Source: DAIOEK01 sp036746315 (lineage in GTDB: Bacteria > Chloroflexota > Anaerolineae > Anaerolineales > Anaerolineaceae). From it: a stretch of DNA of 38,814 bases. A program made the translations under genes and the position numbers. Position 1 is the stretch's first letter. Each line of letters opens with the position of its first letter. Below the pieces are notes generated by a model. The model searched no databases. It saw only the letters and a program-made list of their open reading frames with translations, and was not told the DNA's origin. The DNA lies in assembly GCA_036746315.1 (NCBI GenBank), contig DAIOEK010000025.1, positions 1-38,814 of the forward strand. The letters are read 5' to 3'. Positions 1 through 7,935 of this stretch are shown one piece after another.

Positions 1-55
1 CCATGGTCCCTACATTCAGATGCGGCTTCGACCGGTCAAACTTTTGCTTCGCCAT
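1..55 (-). CDS. tuf: Elongation factor Tu, N-terminal 18 codons (partial)
   Basis: The reverse strand from 55 reads MAKQKFDRSKPHLNVGTM, the near-invariant start of bacterial EF-Tu, the GTPase that delivers aminoacyl-tRNA to the ribosome. The gene runs off the left edge, so none of the GTP-binding motifs are visible. A ribosome binding site AAGGAGAA lies just upstream, around 61-69. Three tRNA genes precede it on the same strand, an arrangement resembling the tRNA-tufB operon of Escherichia coli, so tuf is probably co-transcribed with them from the promoters at 459-560. Confidence 0.95.
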   Translation of the reverse strand, partial: MAKQKFDRSKPHLNVGTM

Positions 56-101
56 CGTTTCTTCTCCTTACGTGACATATTTGTTTGATTACGGCAGCAT
101 G

Positions 102-174
102 AGCCCTCAATGGGATTCGAACCCATGACCCCGTTCTTACCAAGAACGTGCTCTACCTACTGAGCTATGAGGGC
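102..174 (-). tRNA. tRNA-Thr (anticodon GGT)
   Basis: A 73-nt cloverleaf with a seven-base-pair acceptor stem (GCCCTCA with TGAGGGC) and a standard T-arm containing GGTTCGAATCC. The anticodon GGT is at 139-141, in a loop closed by GTTCT/AGAAC-type pairs. CCA is not encoded. It is the last tRNA before tuf. Confidence 0.97.
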
Positions 175-231
175 TTGCTGAACCTTGGATCTGACCTATT
201 ACGGCGATCCAGTTTTGGTTGGTAAGACCAG

Positions 232-314
232 TGGGCAGTGAAGGATTTGAACCTCCGAAGTCGTCCGACAGCTGATTTACAGTCAGCCCCCTTTGGCCAC
301 TTGGGTAACTGCCC
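232..314 (-). tRNA. tRNA-Tyr (anticodon GTA)
   Basis: An 83-nt class II tRNA with a long variable arm. The acceptor stem is GGGCAGT with ACTGCCC, and the anticodon GTA is at 278-280 in the loop CTGTAAA closed by GCTGA/TCAGC. The long variable arm fits bacterial tRNA-Tyr. CCA is not encoded. Confidence 0.97.
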
Positions 315-352
315 AGATAAATTGTTAATCGCGATCCCGTGCCCTCGCGCAG

Positions 353-425
353 AGCCGACGACGAGAATCGAACTCGTAACCTACCACTTACAAGGCGGTT
401 GCTCTGCCGATTGAGCTACGTCGGC
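353..425 (-). tRNA. tRNA-Thr (anticodon TGT)
   Basis: A 73-nt cloverleaf with acceptor stem GCCGACG and CGTCGGC. The anticodon TGT is at 390-392 and the T-arm contains GAGTTCGATTCTC. It is the first tRNA of the tRNA-tuf transcript, so two threonine isoacceptors flank tRNA-Tyr. Confidence 0.97.
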
Positions 426-458
426 ATATCTTGTTAAGCTGCCTTCATCGCGCGTTGT

Positions 459-487
459 ATTATACCAAAAGCACCCCCACTCATCAA
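459..487 (-). promoter_or_regulatory. Promoter P2 of the tRNA-tuf operon
   Basis: On the minus strand TTGATG (482-487) is followed by a 17-bp spacer and a perfect TATAAT (459-464). The predicted transcription start falls near 452, about 27 bases before the first tRNA, as expected for a stable-RNA promoter. Confidence 0.8.
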
Positions 488-531
488 GGTGTCACAAACC
501 GGGATTTTTGGGTTGGATACAACGAAAAGCG

Positions 532-560
532 AGTCTATCAGGATTCAGGGCATGAGTCAA
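532..560 (-). promoter_or_regulatory. Promoter P1 of the tRNA-tuf operon
   Basis: A second sigma70-type site upstream of P2: TTGACT (555-560), a 17-bp spacer and TAGACT (532-537). Together they form tandem promoters, common in front of highly expressed translation genes. The stretch 488-584 otherwise holds no recognisable gene. A small hairpin around the stop codon at 585-587 of the next gene has no T-run. Confidence 0.55.
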
Positions 561-584
561 GATTACGGGCGCTTATCACCGCTG

Positions 585-1433
585 TTAGCGGAAATTCCGC
601 ACCGCGTTCAACTCCACCGGCGGATACACCTGCCCGGCTACCGGCGGCATGGGAGAATACACCCAGTCCACCTCGATTGCCCCGCACAGGATGCCGCCCC
701 GCCGCTTGAGACCCCGATACTCCCCGCGCAGCAGCACATCTTCCATGGAGAAGGACATCCCGAAGAATGAAACCGTCGCCCCGGTCGGGATCTTGTCAAT
801 CTCATCCCGGTAAGCGCCAACGGCAAATATCACTTCGCTGTTACCGGAGGTCTGCGCCTGAATGAGCGGAATGATGACCGGGTAGCCATCCTCCCCCACA
901 TAAGCCAGGAATTTCAGATTATCCAGCTTATCCAACAGGGCGCGTGTCCAGACGTTCAGCACCTGTTTTGTCTTTTTCTGCGGGCTAAACGTCTTGGCCA
1001 GCACAGATTTCACCGCCGCCAGGATCACCTGCGTCATGGGCAGCGGCTCCTTCCCCGACTGGCAGACCAGGTCCATGTAATAGACCTTGTGGATGCCGAA
1101 ATACGCATTGTAGCGGAACAACTGCATATTATTGAAAATTTCGAACTCCCGTCCGGTGATGGCGGTATGGGTAAAGTTTGCCTTGCCCCGCCAGATATTC
1201 TTATCCAACGTCAAAACCAGCCAACCCGCCTTTGGATTCTGCAGAATATTATCCTTGCTCATGCCTTCGGCAAACTGCCCCCAGATGACCTCTGTAGGGG
1301 TATTCGCCCGCAGGGTTGAGATCAGGGAGATGTGCGGTTTCCCCTGCGGGTTGACGGTAGCCAGCAAGCCCACCTTCATCTCAGGTTCATGCGCCAGGAT
1401 ATCTTCCGGGCTGAATTCAGTCAGTGTTTTCAT
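585..1433 (-). CDS. FMN-binding split-barrel (pyridoxamine 5'-phosphate oxidase-like) protein of the glycyl radical operon
   Basis: A 282-residue soluble protein. Its N-terminal half (about 15-130, with VGLLATVNPQGKPHISLIST) has the pattern of the FMN-binding split barrel shared by pyridoxamine-phosphate oxidase-like and flavin reductase-like proteins. The C-terminal half (about 165-260, with FLAYVGEDGYPVIIPLIQ) looks like a second, related half-barrel. The ATG at 1433 is preceded by GGAGGG, and only 2 nt separate it from the activase stop, so it is the last gene of the glycyl radical operon. Neighbourhood suggests a redox or flavin role linked to that enzyme, such as electron supply or repair, but this is inference. 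True PdxH activity is unlikely given the length. Confidence 0.75.
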   Translation of the reverse strand: MKTLTEFSPEDILAHEPEMKVGLLATVNPQGKPHISLISTLRANTPTEVIWGQFAEGMSKDNILQNPKAGWLVLTLDKNIWRGKANFTHTAITGREFEIFNNMQLFRYNAYFGIHKVYYMDLVCQSGKEPLPMTQVILAAVKSVLAKTFSPQKKTKQVLNVWTRALLDKLDNLKFLAYVGEDGYPVIIPLIQAQTSGNSEVIFAVGAYRDEIDKIPTGATVSFFGMSFSMEDVLLRGEYRGLKRRGGILCGAIEVDWVYSPMPPVAGQVYPPVELNAVRNFR

Positions 1434-1435
1434 AG

Positions 1436-2419
1436 CTATCCCTCCGCACGGGTTAACCCCGTGATCTGAAACTTCTCTTTCGGAAATCCCGAACGCTGGA
1501 TGATCCGTTCGACATCTTCCAGCGCTTGTCTGGCATAAATGCCGGTATTCTCAAACGCCCAGGTCTTATCCAGGCGGCGGTATTTATCCCGGCACAGGTT
1601 GTTGAAAGCGCACAGCTCCCATCGCTGAATGGAATGCAGCAGCCCCTGCTGTAAAAATTCGGCAATGGCACAGAGATTTTCAGCCGTATCGGTGGCGCCC
1701 GGGATCAATGGTGTACGGATCCACAGGGCAGGGGAACCGCCATGTTCATCGATCCAGCTCACAAGCCATTGCAAATTCTTCAGGATGATGCAGTTATCCT
1801 GCCCCGTCCAGCGGATATGCTGCTGCGAATCCATCAACTTGAGGTCGAACAATACCAGGTCAACATAGGGCAATATCCGCTCGAAAGTAGTTCGGGCTGC
1901 CAGCCCGCAGGTATCCAGAGCTACATGATATCCGTGTTGATGCAGGGCGCGGGCGGTGTCGGCAGCAAAACCGGGCTGAAGCGTCGGCTCTCCACCGGAA
2001 AGGGTGATCCCTCCGCCTGACCTTTCGTAATAGGATGAATCCTTCTCCAACTCACGGATCAGTTCATCCACCCCAATTGCCCTGCCCAGCATCTCCAATG
2101 CATTGGACGGGCATGCCTCACTGCAACATCCGCACAGGGTGCAGGCGCTGCGGTCGATCACCAGACCATCGGCGGTTTTTTGCAATGCCTGTTCACGGCA
2201 GACTTGCAGACAGGTATTGCAGCCGATGCAACGGTTTTCGAGCCACTGCATTTCCAAAGCCGGAGAAATGCTTTCCGGGTTATGGCACCAGGCACAGGAA
2301 AGCGGACAACCCTTGAAAAACACAGTTGTGCGCAGCCCCGGTCCATCTTCGGTGGAAAGCCGCTGCAGATTGAGAATGGTGCCGGTCAGAGTGGATGTAT
2401 CTGCGATCAACGAAATCAC
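1436..2419 (-). CDS. Glycyl radical enzyme activating protein (radical SAM activase)
   Basis: A 327-residue activase that uses S-adenosylmethionine to place the glycyl radical on the partner encoded just upstream. The radical SAM cysteines are C38, C42 and C45 (CPLSCAWC) within the family signature DGPGLRTTVFFKGC. A ferredoxin-like insert with two CxxCxxCxxxC sets follows (C64/67/70/74 and C93/96/99/103), as in activases of dehydratase-type and decarboxylase-type glycyl radical enzymes and unlike the simpler PflA. The start is a GTG overlapping the TGA of the upstream gene (GTGA), which implies translational coupling. LSGGEPTLQ is the SAM-binding GGE motif. Confidence 0.93.
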   Translation of the reverse strand: MISLIADTSTLTGTILNLQRLSTEDGPGLRTTVFFKGCPLSCAWCHNPESISPALEMQWLENRCIGCNTCLQVCREQALQKTADGLVIDRSACTLCGCCSEACPSNALEMLGRAIGVDELIRELEKDSSYYERSGGGITLSGGEPTLQPGFAADTARALHQHGYHVALDTCGLAARTTFERILPYVDLVLFDLKLMDSQQHIRWTGQDNCIILKNLQWLVSWIDEHGGSPALWIRTPLIPGATDTAENLCAIAEFLQQGLLHSIQRWELCAFNNLCRDKYRRLDKTWAFENTGIYARQALEDVERIIQRSGFPKEKFQITGLTRAEG

Positions 2420-4920
2420 CCCATCAAATGGCTTTCACGGGCGATGATCTCATCCTGCAATTCCTTGCCGATGGCAGTGAAATAAGCGTTATAGCCGGTC
2501 ACCCTCACCAGCAGGTGACGGTAGTTCTCAGGATGTTTCTGCGCATCTTTAAGCATGTCGGCGTTGATCATGTTTATTTGCAGCGCCGTACCGCCATTGT
2601 CGGTGTACCCGCGCAGGAAGGCTTTGAATTTTTCGCGGTGCTCGGGGTCGCGCAGGATGGAAGGGTTGAAGGTCATGGTGTGGCTGGCGCCGTTAGGCAA
2701 CAGATTAAGGTAATCTTCCCAGTCACCTTTACCATCCGGTGTCTTGCCGCCCAGCACCTTCCCCACCGAATTGGCATTCGCTGTCGGTCCGTGGATATCG
2801 GCGCCATTGGATGGACAAATGGCGTTCGACAGGAACCTGCCCTTGGGACGCCCATCCGGGCTGGCGGGCAGAATGTATCCGTAGGCGATCCAGTAGTTCC
2901 AGCTTAACATCCCCGGGCGGAACTTGCGCCCGGTAAGCGATGTGCTGTGCTTCCAGCTTTCTTCGGTCCATACCTTCATTACTTCCAGCGCCAGGGCATC
3001 GGCTTCATCATCGTCCCGACCATATTTGGGCGCCTTATTCATAGCCTGCGCCTGCAGCACCTCGTGCCCCACCCAGTTGTCGCGCAGTGCCTGAATGAGT
3101 TGTTCCATGCTGCAAATTTTCTGATCGAAGACCAGGTATTTGATCGCCAGCAGTGAATCCACCGTGGTGGCATAGGTGACCGCCTCGACGGTTACCATCT
3201 TGATCTCCGCACCGCCATCGTTAATATCCGCTCCGGATTCTGCACAACCCCTGACCAGACAGGATAAATAAGGCGTGGGGGTGAATTCCGCCCGAATACG
3301 ATCGCTCATATCATACACATCAGCAATCTTGCAGGTAATGAAGCGGGTCTGCTCGACGTATGCATCCCAGAATTGTTCCCACCGGGTGAAAGTGCGCGAA
3401 TCCCCGGTATCCGGCGCCATGCGGATGTTGGGCTCCGCCTTCCCGGTCATGGGATCGATGAACGAATGCAGGTCGTATCCTCCGGTCAGCGCCAGTTCCA
3501 CCGCTTTATACAAGTTGAGGTTGATATCCACCGTCCCCGAGCGGTCATTCCCCGCCATGGTGTTTTCCAAACATCCCACCGGGGCATAGTCGTATACATT
3601 CTTCTCATTGATCAGTTTCTCCAGCCCGGCTTTGCGGGCTTCCAACATCATCCCCGCCATCGAACGTTCGTCGAAATTCAGCAGGAATGGCGCCCCCTGG
3701 CTGGTCGAGATCATATCTGTCACCTTATCCAGCAGGGCGTTGGGGGACCCAAGATGCAAACGGACATTAGGTTTGGGTTCGAGAATGGGCGACATCTCGT
3801 CGATGACTTCCAGCATGGCAAATGTAAGGTCGTTAGTCATATCCGCGCCATCGGCACCCATACCGGAAAGGGTGATCAACTGCCCAAAACCGGCGGTGAT
3901 GCCCTGGTTGCCATTGGTACGGATCATGGCATCGTACGCCGTATTGGCGTGCACCCACATACACTTGAGAATGTCCTTGGCAAATTCCCTGTCCATACCC
4001 CCGGAGATGGATTTCTCCCAGTAGGGATACAGGTATTGATCGATACGACCGAATGAAGTCCCCGGTCCGGGATAATTCTCGTCGCTCATCACCAACATGT
4101 GGGTCAGCCAGAGGGATTGCACCGCTTCCCAAAAGTTTTCCGCCGGCTCCCAAGGTACACGTGCGAGGTTTTTCGCCATGCTGAGCAACTCATCCCTGCG
4201 CGCGGGATCCGCTTCCTGCTCCGCAAGCTCCTTGCAAAGCTGGCTGTAACCGGCAGCCACTTCCCGCGGCATCTCAGCGGAGATCATCATCGCACGTAGC
4301 TGGGCGCCCTTCTTCCCGCTTTGCTCAGCAGGCGTCTGGTTGTCGTAGTGGGACTTCAGCTGCGCGTGAATACCTTTCCAGCCTTCCCGCAGTACTCTGG
4401 CGTAATCCGGAATGAGATGCCCGCTGGTGGCGCCGGCATTCCCATACCCGTGGTTGTGCAGCCAGAGCAGTGCTTTGCGCGAACCATGTTTGCCCAACAA
4501 CAGATCGCTGTATTTTTTCGCCTGCTCTTTTGTGAGGCAGCGCGAGGTTTGAATGTTGAAGCGCGCCCCCGCCAACAGATCGCCGGGCAGGACCTCCTTG
4601 GGCAGATATTTGCTCATCACTTCGCGTACAAACCAGGCGAGGCGCTCCGGCAGGCTCCACTGCCAGAACTTTGCATCCAGCTTGACCGGGCGGGCTGTTT
4701 GTCTGAAACCGGCAGAGAAGGTGGGAAAGAAGGTGTAGGTTTCGGGCACAATATAAAAATTGGTCTCCTGGTACTGCGTATCCCAGGGCGTGCCGGTCGT
4801 CCACGAGGTAAACTCATTATTCCATGCCCGCCCGACACCTTGAAAATAGTAATCCCGCAACCATTGGATGCGGGGGGAGAGGTTGCGGGGTTCTTTTACC
4901 AGGTAAGTCTTTTCAGTCAT
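2416..4920 (-). CDS. Glycyl radical enzyme (PFL/dehydratase-like), substrate unknown
   Basis: An 834-residue oxygen-sensitive cytosolic enzyme. The glycyl radical loop is near the C-terminus (RVTGYNAYF, G809), 26 residues from the end, at the usual place. The catalytic thiyl cysteine is C450 in APVGCLENTMAG. A glutamate two residues on (E452) gives the C-x-E pattern of diol/glycerol dehydratase, choline lyase, isethionate lyase and hydroxyphenylacetate decarboxylase. Formate lyase has CC, and benzylsuccinate synthase lacks the Glu. I cannot assign the substrate: GCLEN is not a signature I recognise for a characterised class, and no microcompartment or pathway genes are nearby. The ribosome binding site AAGGAG lies in the end of the regulator gene 2 nt upstream. 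Confidence 0.93.
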   Translation of the reverse strand: MTEKTYLVKEPRNLSPRIQWLRDYYFQGVGRAWNNEFTSWTTGTPWDTQYQETNFYIVPETYTFFPTFSAGFRQTARPVKLDAKFWQWSLPERLAWFVREVMSKYLPKEVLPGDLLAGARFNIQTSRCLTKEQAKKYSDLLLGKHGSRKALLWLHNHGYGNAGATSGHLIPDYARVLREGWKGIHAQLKSHYDNQTPAEQSGKKGAQLRAMMISAEMPREVAAGYSQLCKELAEQEADPARRDELLSMAKNLARVPWEPAENFWEAVQSLWLTHMLVMSDENYPGPGTSFGRIDQYLYPYWEKSISGGMDREFAKDILKCMWVHANTAYDAMIRTNGNQGITAGFGQLITLSGMGADGADMTNDLTFAMLEVIDEMSPILEPKPNVRLHLGSPNALLDKVTDMISTSQGAPFLLNFDERSMAGMMLEARKAGLEKLINEKNVYDYAPVGCLENTMAGNDRSGTVDINLNLYKAVELALTGGYDLHSFIDPMTGKAEPNIRMAPDTGDSRTFTRWEQFWDAYVEQTRFITCKIADVYDMSDRIRAEFTPTPYLSCLVRGCAESGADINDGGAEIKMVTVEAVTYATTVDSLLAIKYLVFDQKICSMEQLIQALRDNWVGHEVLQAQAMNKAPKYGRDDDEADALALEVMKVWTEESWKHSTSLTGRKFRPGMLSWNYWIAYGYILPASPDGRPKGRFLSNAICPSNGADIHGPTANANSVGKVLGGKTPDGKGDWEDYLNLLPNGASHTMTFNPSILRDPEHREKFKAFLRGYTDNGGTALQINMINADMLKDAQKHPENYRHLLVRVTGYNAYFTAIGKELQDEIIARESHLMG

Positions 4921-4922
4921 TT

Positions 4923-5639
4923 TTACGCTCCTTTCCAGCTTTCTTCACCATGCTTCAGCATCGCCAGCATAATCCCGCCGGCAGGTTCAGACTTTTGATC
5001 CGCGATCGCTTGCACCAGTTTTGTATGAAAATCAAAAACCACCTGGATTACAGCCGTACAGGCATGCGCTCGAAAAAACGCCTGTGTGTAACTGGTATAA
5101 GCGGATTTGAAGGAATTTAACAATAGTGGATAGACCAGGTTGCCCGAAGCCTGGGCGATCAGTAAATGGTATTGGAAATCCAGTTCTGTCAACAGGAACG
5201 GATTGGAACAATCCACGTTTTTTTCCTGCTGCAGAATATCGCGCATCGCCGAGAGCTGTGCTTTCGTACGGTTGGATGCCGCCAGACAGGCTGTTTCCTT
5301 TTCGATCAGACGACGGAAGGCAAACAGGTGGCTGCGCAGAGAAGCATCTGCCTCATCTTCCTGGTAGGCGATCAAGCTGTCGAGCAGTGCCAGCGAGCCC
5401 GTGGAAGGATAATCGGTGACCCGCACCCCATGCCGCGGCGAGATGACCACCAGCCCTTTGGCAGCCAGTTCCAACAGGGCTTCATGAACCACCGGACGGC
5501 TGACGCCCAGGCGGGCAGCCAGATCCCTTTCCGCCGGCAATCGTTCTCCAATTTTCAACTCACCGGAAAGGATCAATGCTTCGATTTGCGAAGCGCATTT
5601 GGCTTTAAGGGAGAGGGATTTATCGGCAGGTTCGCTCAT
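4923..5639 (-). CDS. FadR-subfamily GntR transcriptional regulator
   Basis: A 238-residue regulator. An N-terminal winged helix (about 10-75, with GERLPAERDLAARLGVSRP) is followed by an all-helical FCD ligand domain (about 90-230) with candidate metal or ligand residues in the ELDFQYHLLIA segment and a later DFHTKLVQAI helix. FadR-type members usually sense carboxylates and repress catabolic operons. The ATG at 5639 is preferred over an in-frame upstream start at 5672, because the latter lies inside the operator palindrome next to the -10 box. It is the first gene of the four-gene glycyl radical operon and probably represses itself and the operon. Confidence 0.88.
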   Translation of the reverse strand: MSEPADKSLSLKAKCASQIEALILSGELKIGERLPAERDLAARLGVSRPVVHEALLELAAKGLVVISPRHGVRVTDYPSTGSLALLDSLIAYQEDEADASLRSHLFAFRRLIEKETACLAASNRTKAQLSAMRDILQQEKNVDCSNPFLLTELDFQYHLLIAQASGNLVYPLLLNSFKSAYTSYTQAFFRAHACTAVIQVVFDFHTKLVQAIADQKSEPAGGIMLAMLKHGEESWKGA

Positions 5640-5643
5640 GGCT

Positions 5644-5676
5644 GAAGGTGCTGGTGGTAATACCACCAGCACCTTC
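5644..5676. promoter_or_regulatory. 33-bp perfect palindrome, probable operator of the FadR-type regulator
   Basis: The sequence is perfectly palindromic around A5660, with 16-bp arms and a one-base centre. Its core TGGTATTACCA matches the TGGT-N3-ACCA operator form known for FadR-type GntR proteins. It lies between the -10 box and the start codon, so binding would block transcription at the start site. In RNA it would also form a strong hairpin, but no T-run follows, so it is not a terminator. Confidence 0.75.
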
Positions 5677-5677
5677 T

Positions 5678-5705
5678 ATGATAACCATTGTATAAAAAAA
5701 ATCAA
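5678..5705 (-). promoter_or_regulatory. Promoter of the glycyl radical enzyme operon
   Basis: On the minus strand TTGATT (5700-5705), a 16-bp spacer and TATCAT (5678-5683). The -10 box ends one base before the palindrome, and the -35 box overlaps the end of the histidine kinase gene. The start site should fall near 5670. Confidence 0.65.
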
Positions 5706-7096
5706 GTACCCGGGCGATTTTCCTCGGGCTGGCGAAGAGGAATATCGACGGTGAACACCGAGCCTTCGCCCTCCACGGACTGCACATCGATCGTTCCGCC
5801 GTGATTCTTGACGATCCAATAGGCAATGGATAAGCCCAGTCCAAAACTGCTGCCCTCCAAAGAACGGGTACGGGCTTTATCACCGCGATAGAACCGTTCG
5901 AAAATATGCGGCAGATCTTCCCCGGCAATACCGGGACCGGTATCCCGGAAGGAAACAAGCACGCGATCAGCGCTGATCGACAGGGCGACATCCACCTCCC
6001 CGCCGGCAGGAGTGTATTTCACTGCATTTGCCAGCAGATTCAAGAATACCTGCCGGATGCGATCCTTATCTGCGGTGACAATGACCGGTTCAATTTGCTT
6101 GATGTGCAGATGGATTTTGTCACCGGCGATCAGCTTGACCTGCTGAAAAACCTCCAGCAAGAGACTATCCAATTCGACATCGGTCAGATTCAAAGTCATC
6201 TTCCCCGATTCTGCCTGGGCGAGCAGCAGCAGGTCACCGACCATGCGGGTAAGCCTGTCCACTTCGCTTTCGATGGTCTGCAGCGATTCCTCATCCGGTT
6301 TCTTCATCTTGCGCAGCAGTCCCACGTTGCCTTTGATCACGGTGAGCGGTGTGCGCAGTTCATGGCTGACATCGGCAATGAAACGCTTCTGCGTGGCAAA
6401 CAGCTGCTCCAGGCGATTCAATGTCTGGTTAAAAGCATCGATCAATATCCCGATCTCATTACGGGTATGGTCCGGGTTGGGCAGCCTGCGCGACAGGTCA
6501 TCGGCATTGGTGATACTTAAAGCGGCATCGGTCACTTTTTCCAAAGGAGCCAGCACCTGCCCCGTCAACAACCAGGCGGCAATCGCCGCAATGGACATAA
6601 ACAATATCGTCGCTCCGCCCAACACCAACAGCAGTGTGCGCAAAGTCAAATCGATAAAATACCTGTTTTGTCCCACTTGCAGCACGCCCACCCGTTTTCC
6701 AGCCACCTCAAGCGGGACGCTCAACACGCGCAGTGAAGCCTGGTTTACCCGGCTGTCACGAAAAGCAGGCTTGATGGAGCGTAATCCGGTTGAATCCAGC
6801 GGGGTTCTCAACCTGCTGATATTGGGAGAGGTGACCTTCAATGCCATATTCTCATCCCACACCTGCACAAAAATGGTGGAGGTGACATCCAGCGAAGGTA
6901 AAGCGATGACGTCGAGGTCGCCGATTGAGTTCACCTCAGTGCTGCTAATGATTTGACTGGCGGTCTGATCCAGGGCAAGATCCATCTGGTCGACCAGCAT
7001 CACGCGCACCAGACCGTAAATGGCGACCCCGAAAAATAACAGGATCGCCCCGGCTAGCACAGCATATAAAACTGTCAATCTGGTTCTAAGCGACAT
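5702..7096 (-). CDS. Sensor histidine kinase of an OmpR-type two-component system
   Basis: A 464-residue membrane kinase. It has a first membrane helix at about 9-34, an extracytoplasmic domain at about 35-152, a second helix at about 153-178, and HAMP at about 179-231. HisKA carries the phosphorylated H245 in ADVSHELRTPL, and the HATPase domain has an N box (NLLANAVKYTPAGG), G1 box (DTGPGIAG) and G2 box (SSFGLGLSIAYWIV). The length and layout are those of BaeS/MprB-like kinases. Its start overlaps the regulator stop (TAATG), so the two are translationally coupled. The stimulus is not evident. The stop lies about 60 bp upstream of the glycyl radical operon on the same strand, with no terminator between, so read-through is possible. 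Confidence 0.95.
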   Translation of the reverse strand: MSLRTRLTVLYAVLAGAILLFFGVAIYGLVRVMLVDQMDLALDQTASQIISSTEVNSIGDLDVIALPSLDVTSTIFVQVWDENMALKVTSPNISRLRTPLDSTGLRSIKPAFRDSRVNQASLRVLSVPLEVAGKRVGVLQVGQNRYFIDLTLRTLLLVLGGATILFMSIAAIAAWLLTGQVLAPLEKVTDAALSITNADDLSRRLPNPDHTRNEIGILIDAFNQTLNRLEQLFATQKRFIADVSHELRTPLTVIKGNVGLLRKMKKPDEESLQTIESEVDRLTRMVGDLLLLAQAESGKMTLNLTDVELDSLLLEVFQQVKLIAGDKIHLHIKQIEPVIVTADKDRIRQVFLNLLANAVKYTPAGGEVDVALSISADRVLVSFRDTGPGIAGEDLPHIFERFYRGDKARTRSLEGSSFGLGLSIAYWIVKNHGGTIDVQSVEGEGSVFTVDIPLRQPEENRPGT

Positions 7097-7773
7097 TAGG
7101 GCATTTCACGCAACACGTAACCTACTCCACGGACAGTGTGAATCAATTGGGCTTCATCACCAACCACCAGCTTCTGTCGAAGATAGCGGATGTAAACATC
7201 GAGCACATTTGATTCTCCACCGAAATCGTAACCCCAAACCCTGTCGAAGATCATTTCACGCGTCAAAACCTGCCTGGGATGACGCATGAACAGTTCCAGC
7301 AGATCATACTCTTTGGCGGTCAACTGGATTTCCCTGCCGCTGCGCAAAGCCTGCCGCGACGAAGTATCCAGGGTTAGATCAGAAAACACAAGAACAGGAA
7401 TCCGTTCAGGCTGGGTCCTGCGCAATAAAGCGCGAATACGTGCCAGCAGTTCATCGAGTTCGAATGGTTTAACCATATAGTCGTCAGCGCCGGCATCCAA
7501 ACCCTGGACCCGGTCTTGGACCATGTCTTTGGCAGTAAGCATCAAAATCGGCAGGGGACCCGTCGCCCGCAATCTCCGGCACACTTCCAGACCATCCATT
7601 CCAGGAAGCATCCAATCCAGCACCACCAGGTCGGGGTGCCACTCGCGGGCTTTGGTTAACCCTTCCTGGCCGTCAAGGGCTGTTTCCACCTGGTAGCCTT
7701 CATACGAGAGACCTCTCCGCAAAAACCGAAGAATTCCCTCATCGTCTTCAATCAACAGGATTTTTTCTTTCAT
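7096..7773 (-). CDS. OmpR/PhoB-family response regulator
   Basis: A 225-residue DNA-binding regulator. The receiver domain (2-118) has acidic residues E9, D10 and D11, phosphoacceptor D53 (VVLDWMLPG) and a conserved lysine in DYMVKPFELDEL. The winged helix (about 130-222) shows EYDLLELFMRHPRQVLTRE and the YIRYLRQKL recognition region. The ATG at 7773 is chosen because it follows GGAGGG at proper spacing. An upstream in-frame start at 7824 would fall inside the promoter. It is expressed with the kinase whose gene overlaps its stop codon. Confidence 0.95.
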   Translation of the reverse strand: MKEKILLIEDDEGILRFLRRGLSYEGYQVETALDGQEGLTKAREWHPDLVVLDWMLPGMDGLEVCRRLRATGPLPILMLTAKDMVQDRVQGLDAGADDYMVKPFELDELLARIRALLRRTQPERIPVLVFSDLTLDTSSRQALRSGREIQLTAKEYDLLELFMRHPRQVLTREMIFDRVWGYDFGGESNVLDVYIRYLRQKLVVGDEAQLIHTVRGVGYVLREMP

Positions 7774-7795
7774 TGGTCCCTCCATGCTCCAATTA

Positions 7796-7824
7796 ATCAT
7801 AATGTTAATAAAAACCTCCGTCAA
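7796..7824 (-). promoter_or_regulatory. Promoter of the response regulator-kinase operon
   Basis: Minus strand TTGACG (7819-7824), a 17-bp spacer and TATGAT (7796-7801), each 5/6 to consensus. The predicted start is near 7789, giving a leader of about 16 nt that includes the GGAGGG ribosome binding site. Confidence 0.75.
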
Positions 7825-7935
7825 GCCAGTGTCGACAAATATACAACGGATTCATTGCCGAATAATAATCGCTGCCACCTCGAAAGCGTAAGAAACATTT
7901 AATAATTAAACAAACGAATTGACCACATATTCCCC

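Noticed and set aside
580..592. Hairpin at the end of the FMN-protein gene as terminator
   Set aside because: Only 5 bp (CCGCT/AGCGG), with no T-run on either strand.
3373..4056. 227-codon plus-strand frame opposite the glycyl radical enzyme
   Set aside because: It is fully antisense to a strongly conserved gene, rich in His, Gln and Arg as expected of a shadow frame, and has no ribosome binding site.
2416..4920. Assignment as pyruvate formate-lyase or benzylsuccinate synthase
   Set aside because: The active site is GC-x-E rather than the CC of formate lyase or the C-x-S of benzylsuccinate synthase, and no small subunits are encoded nearby.
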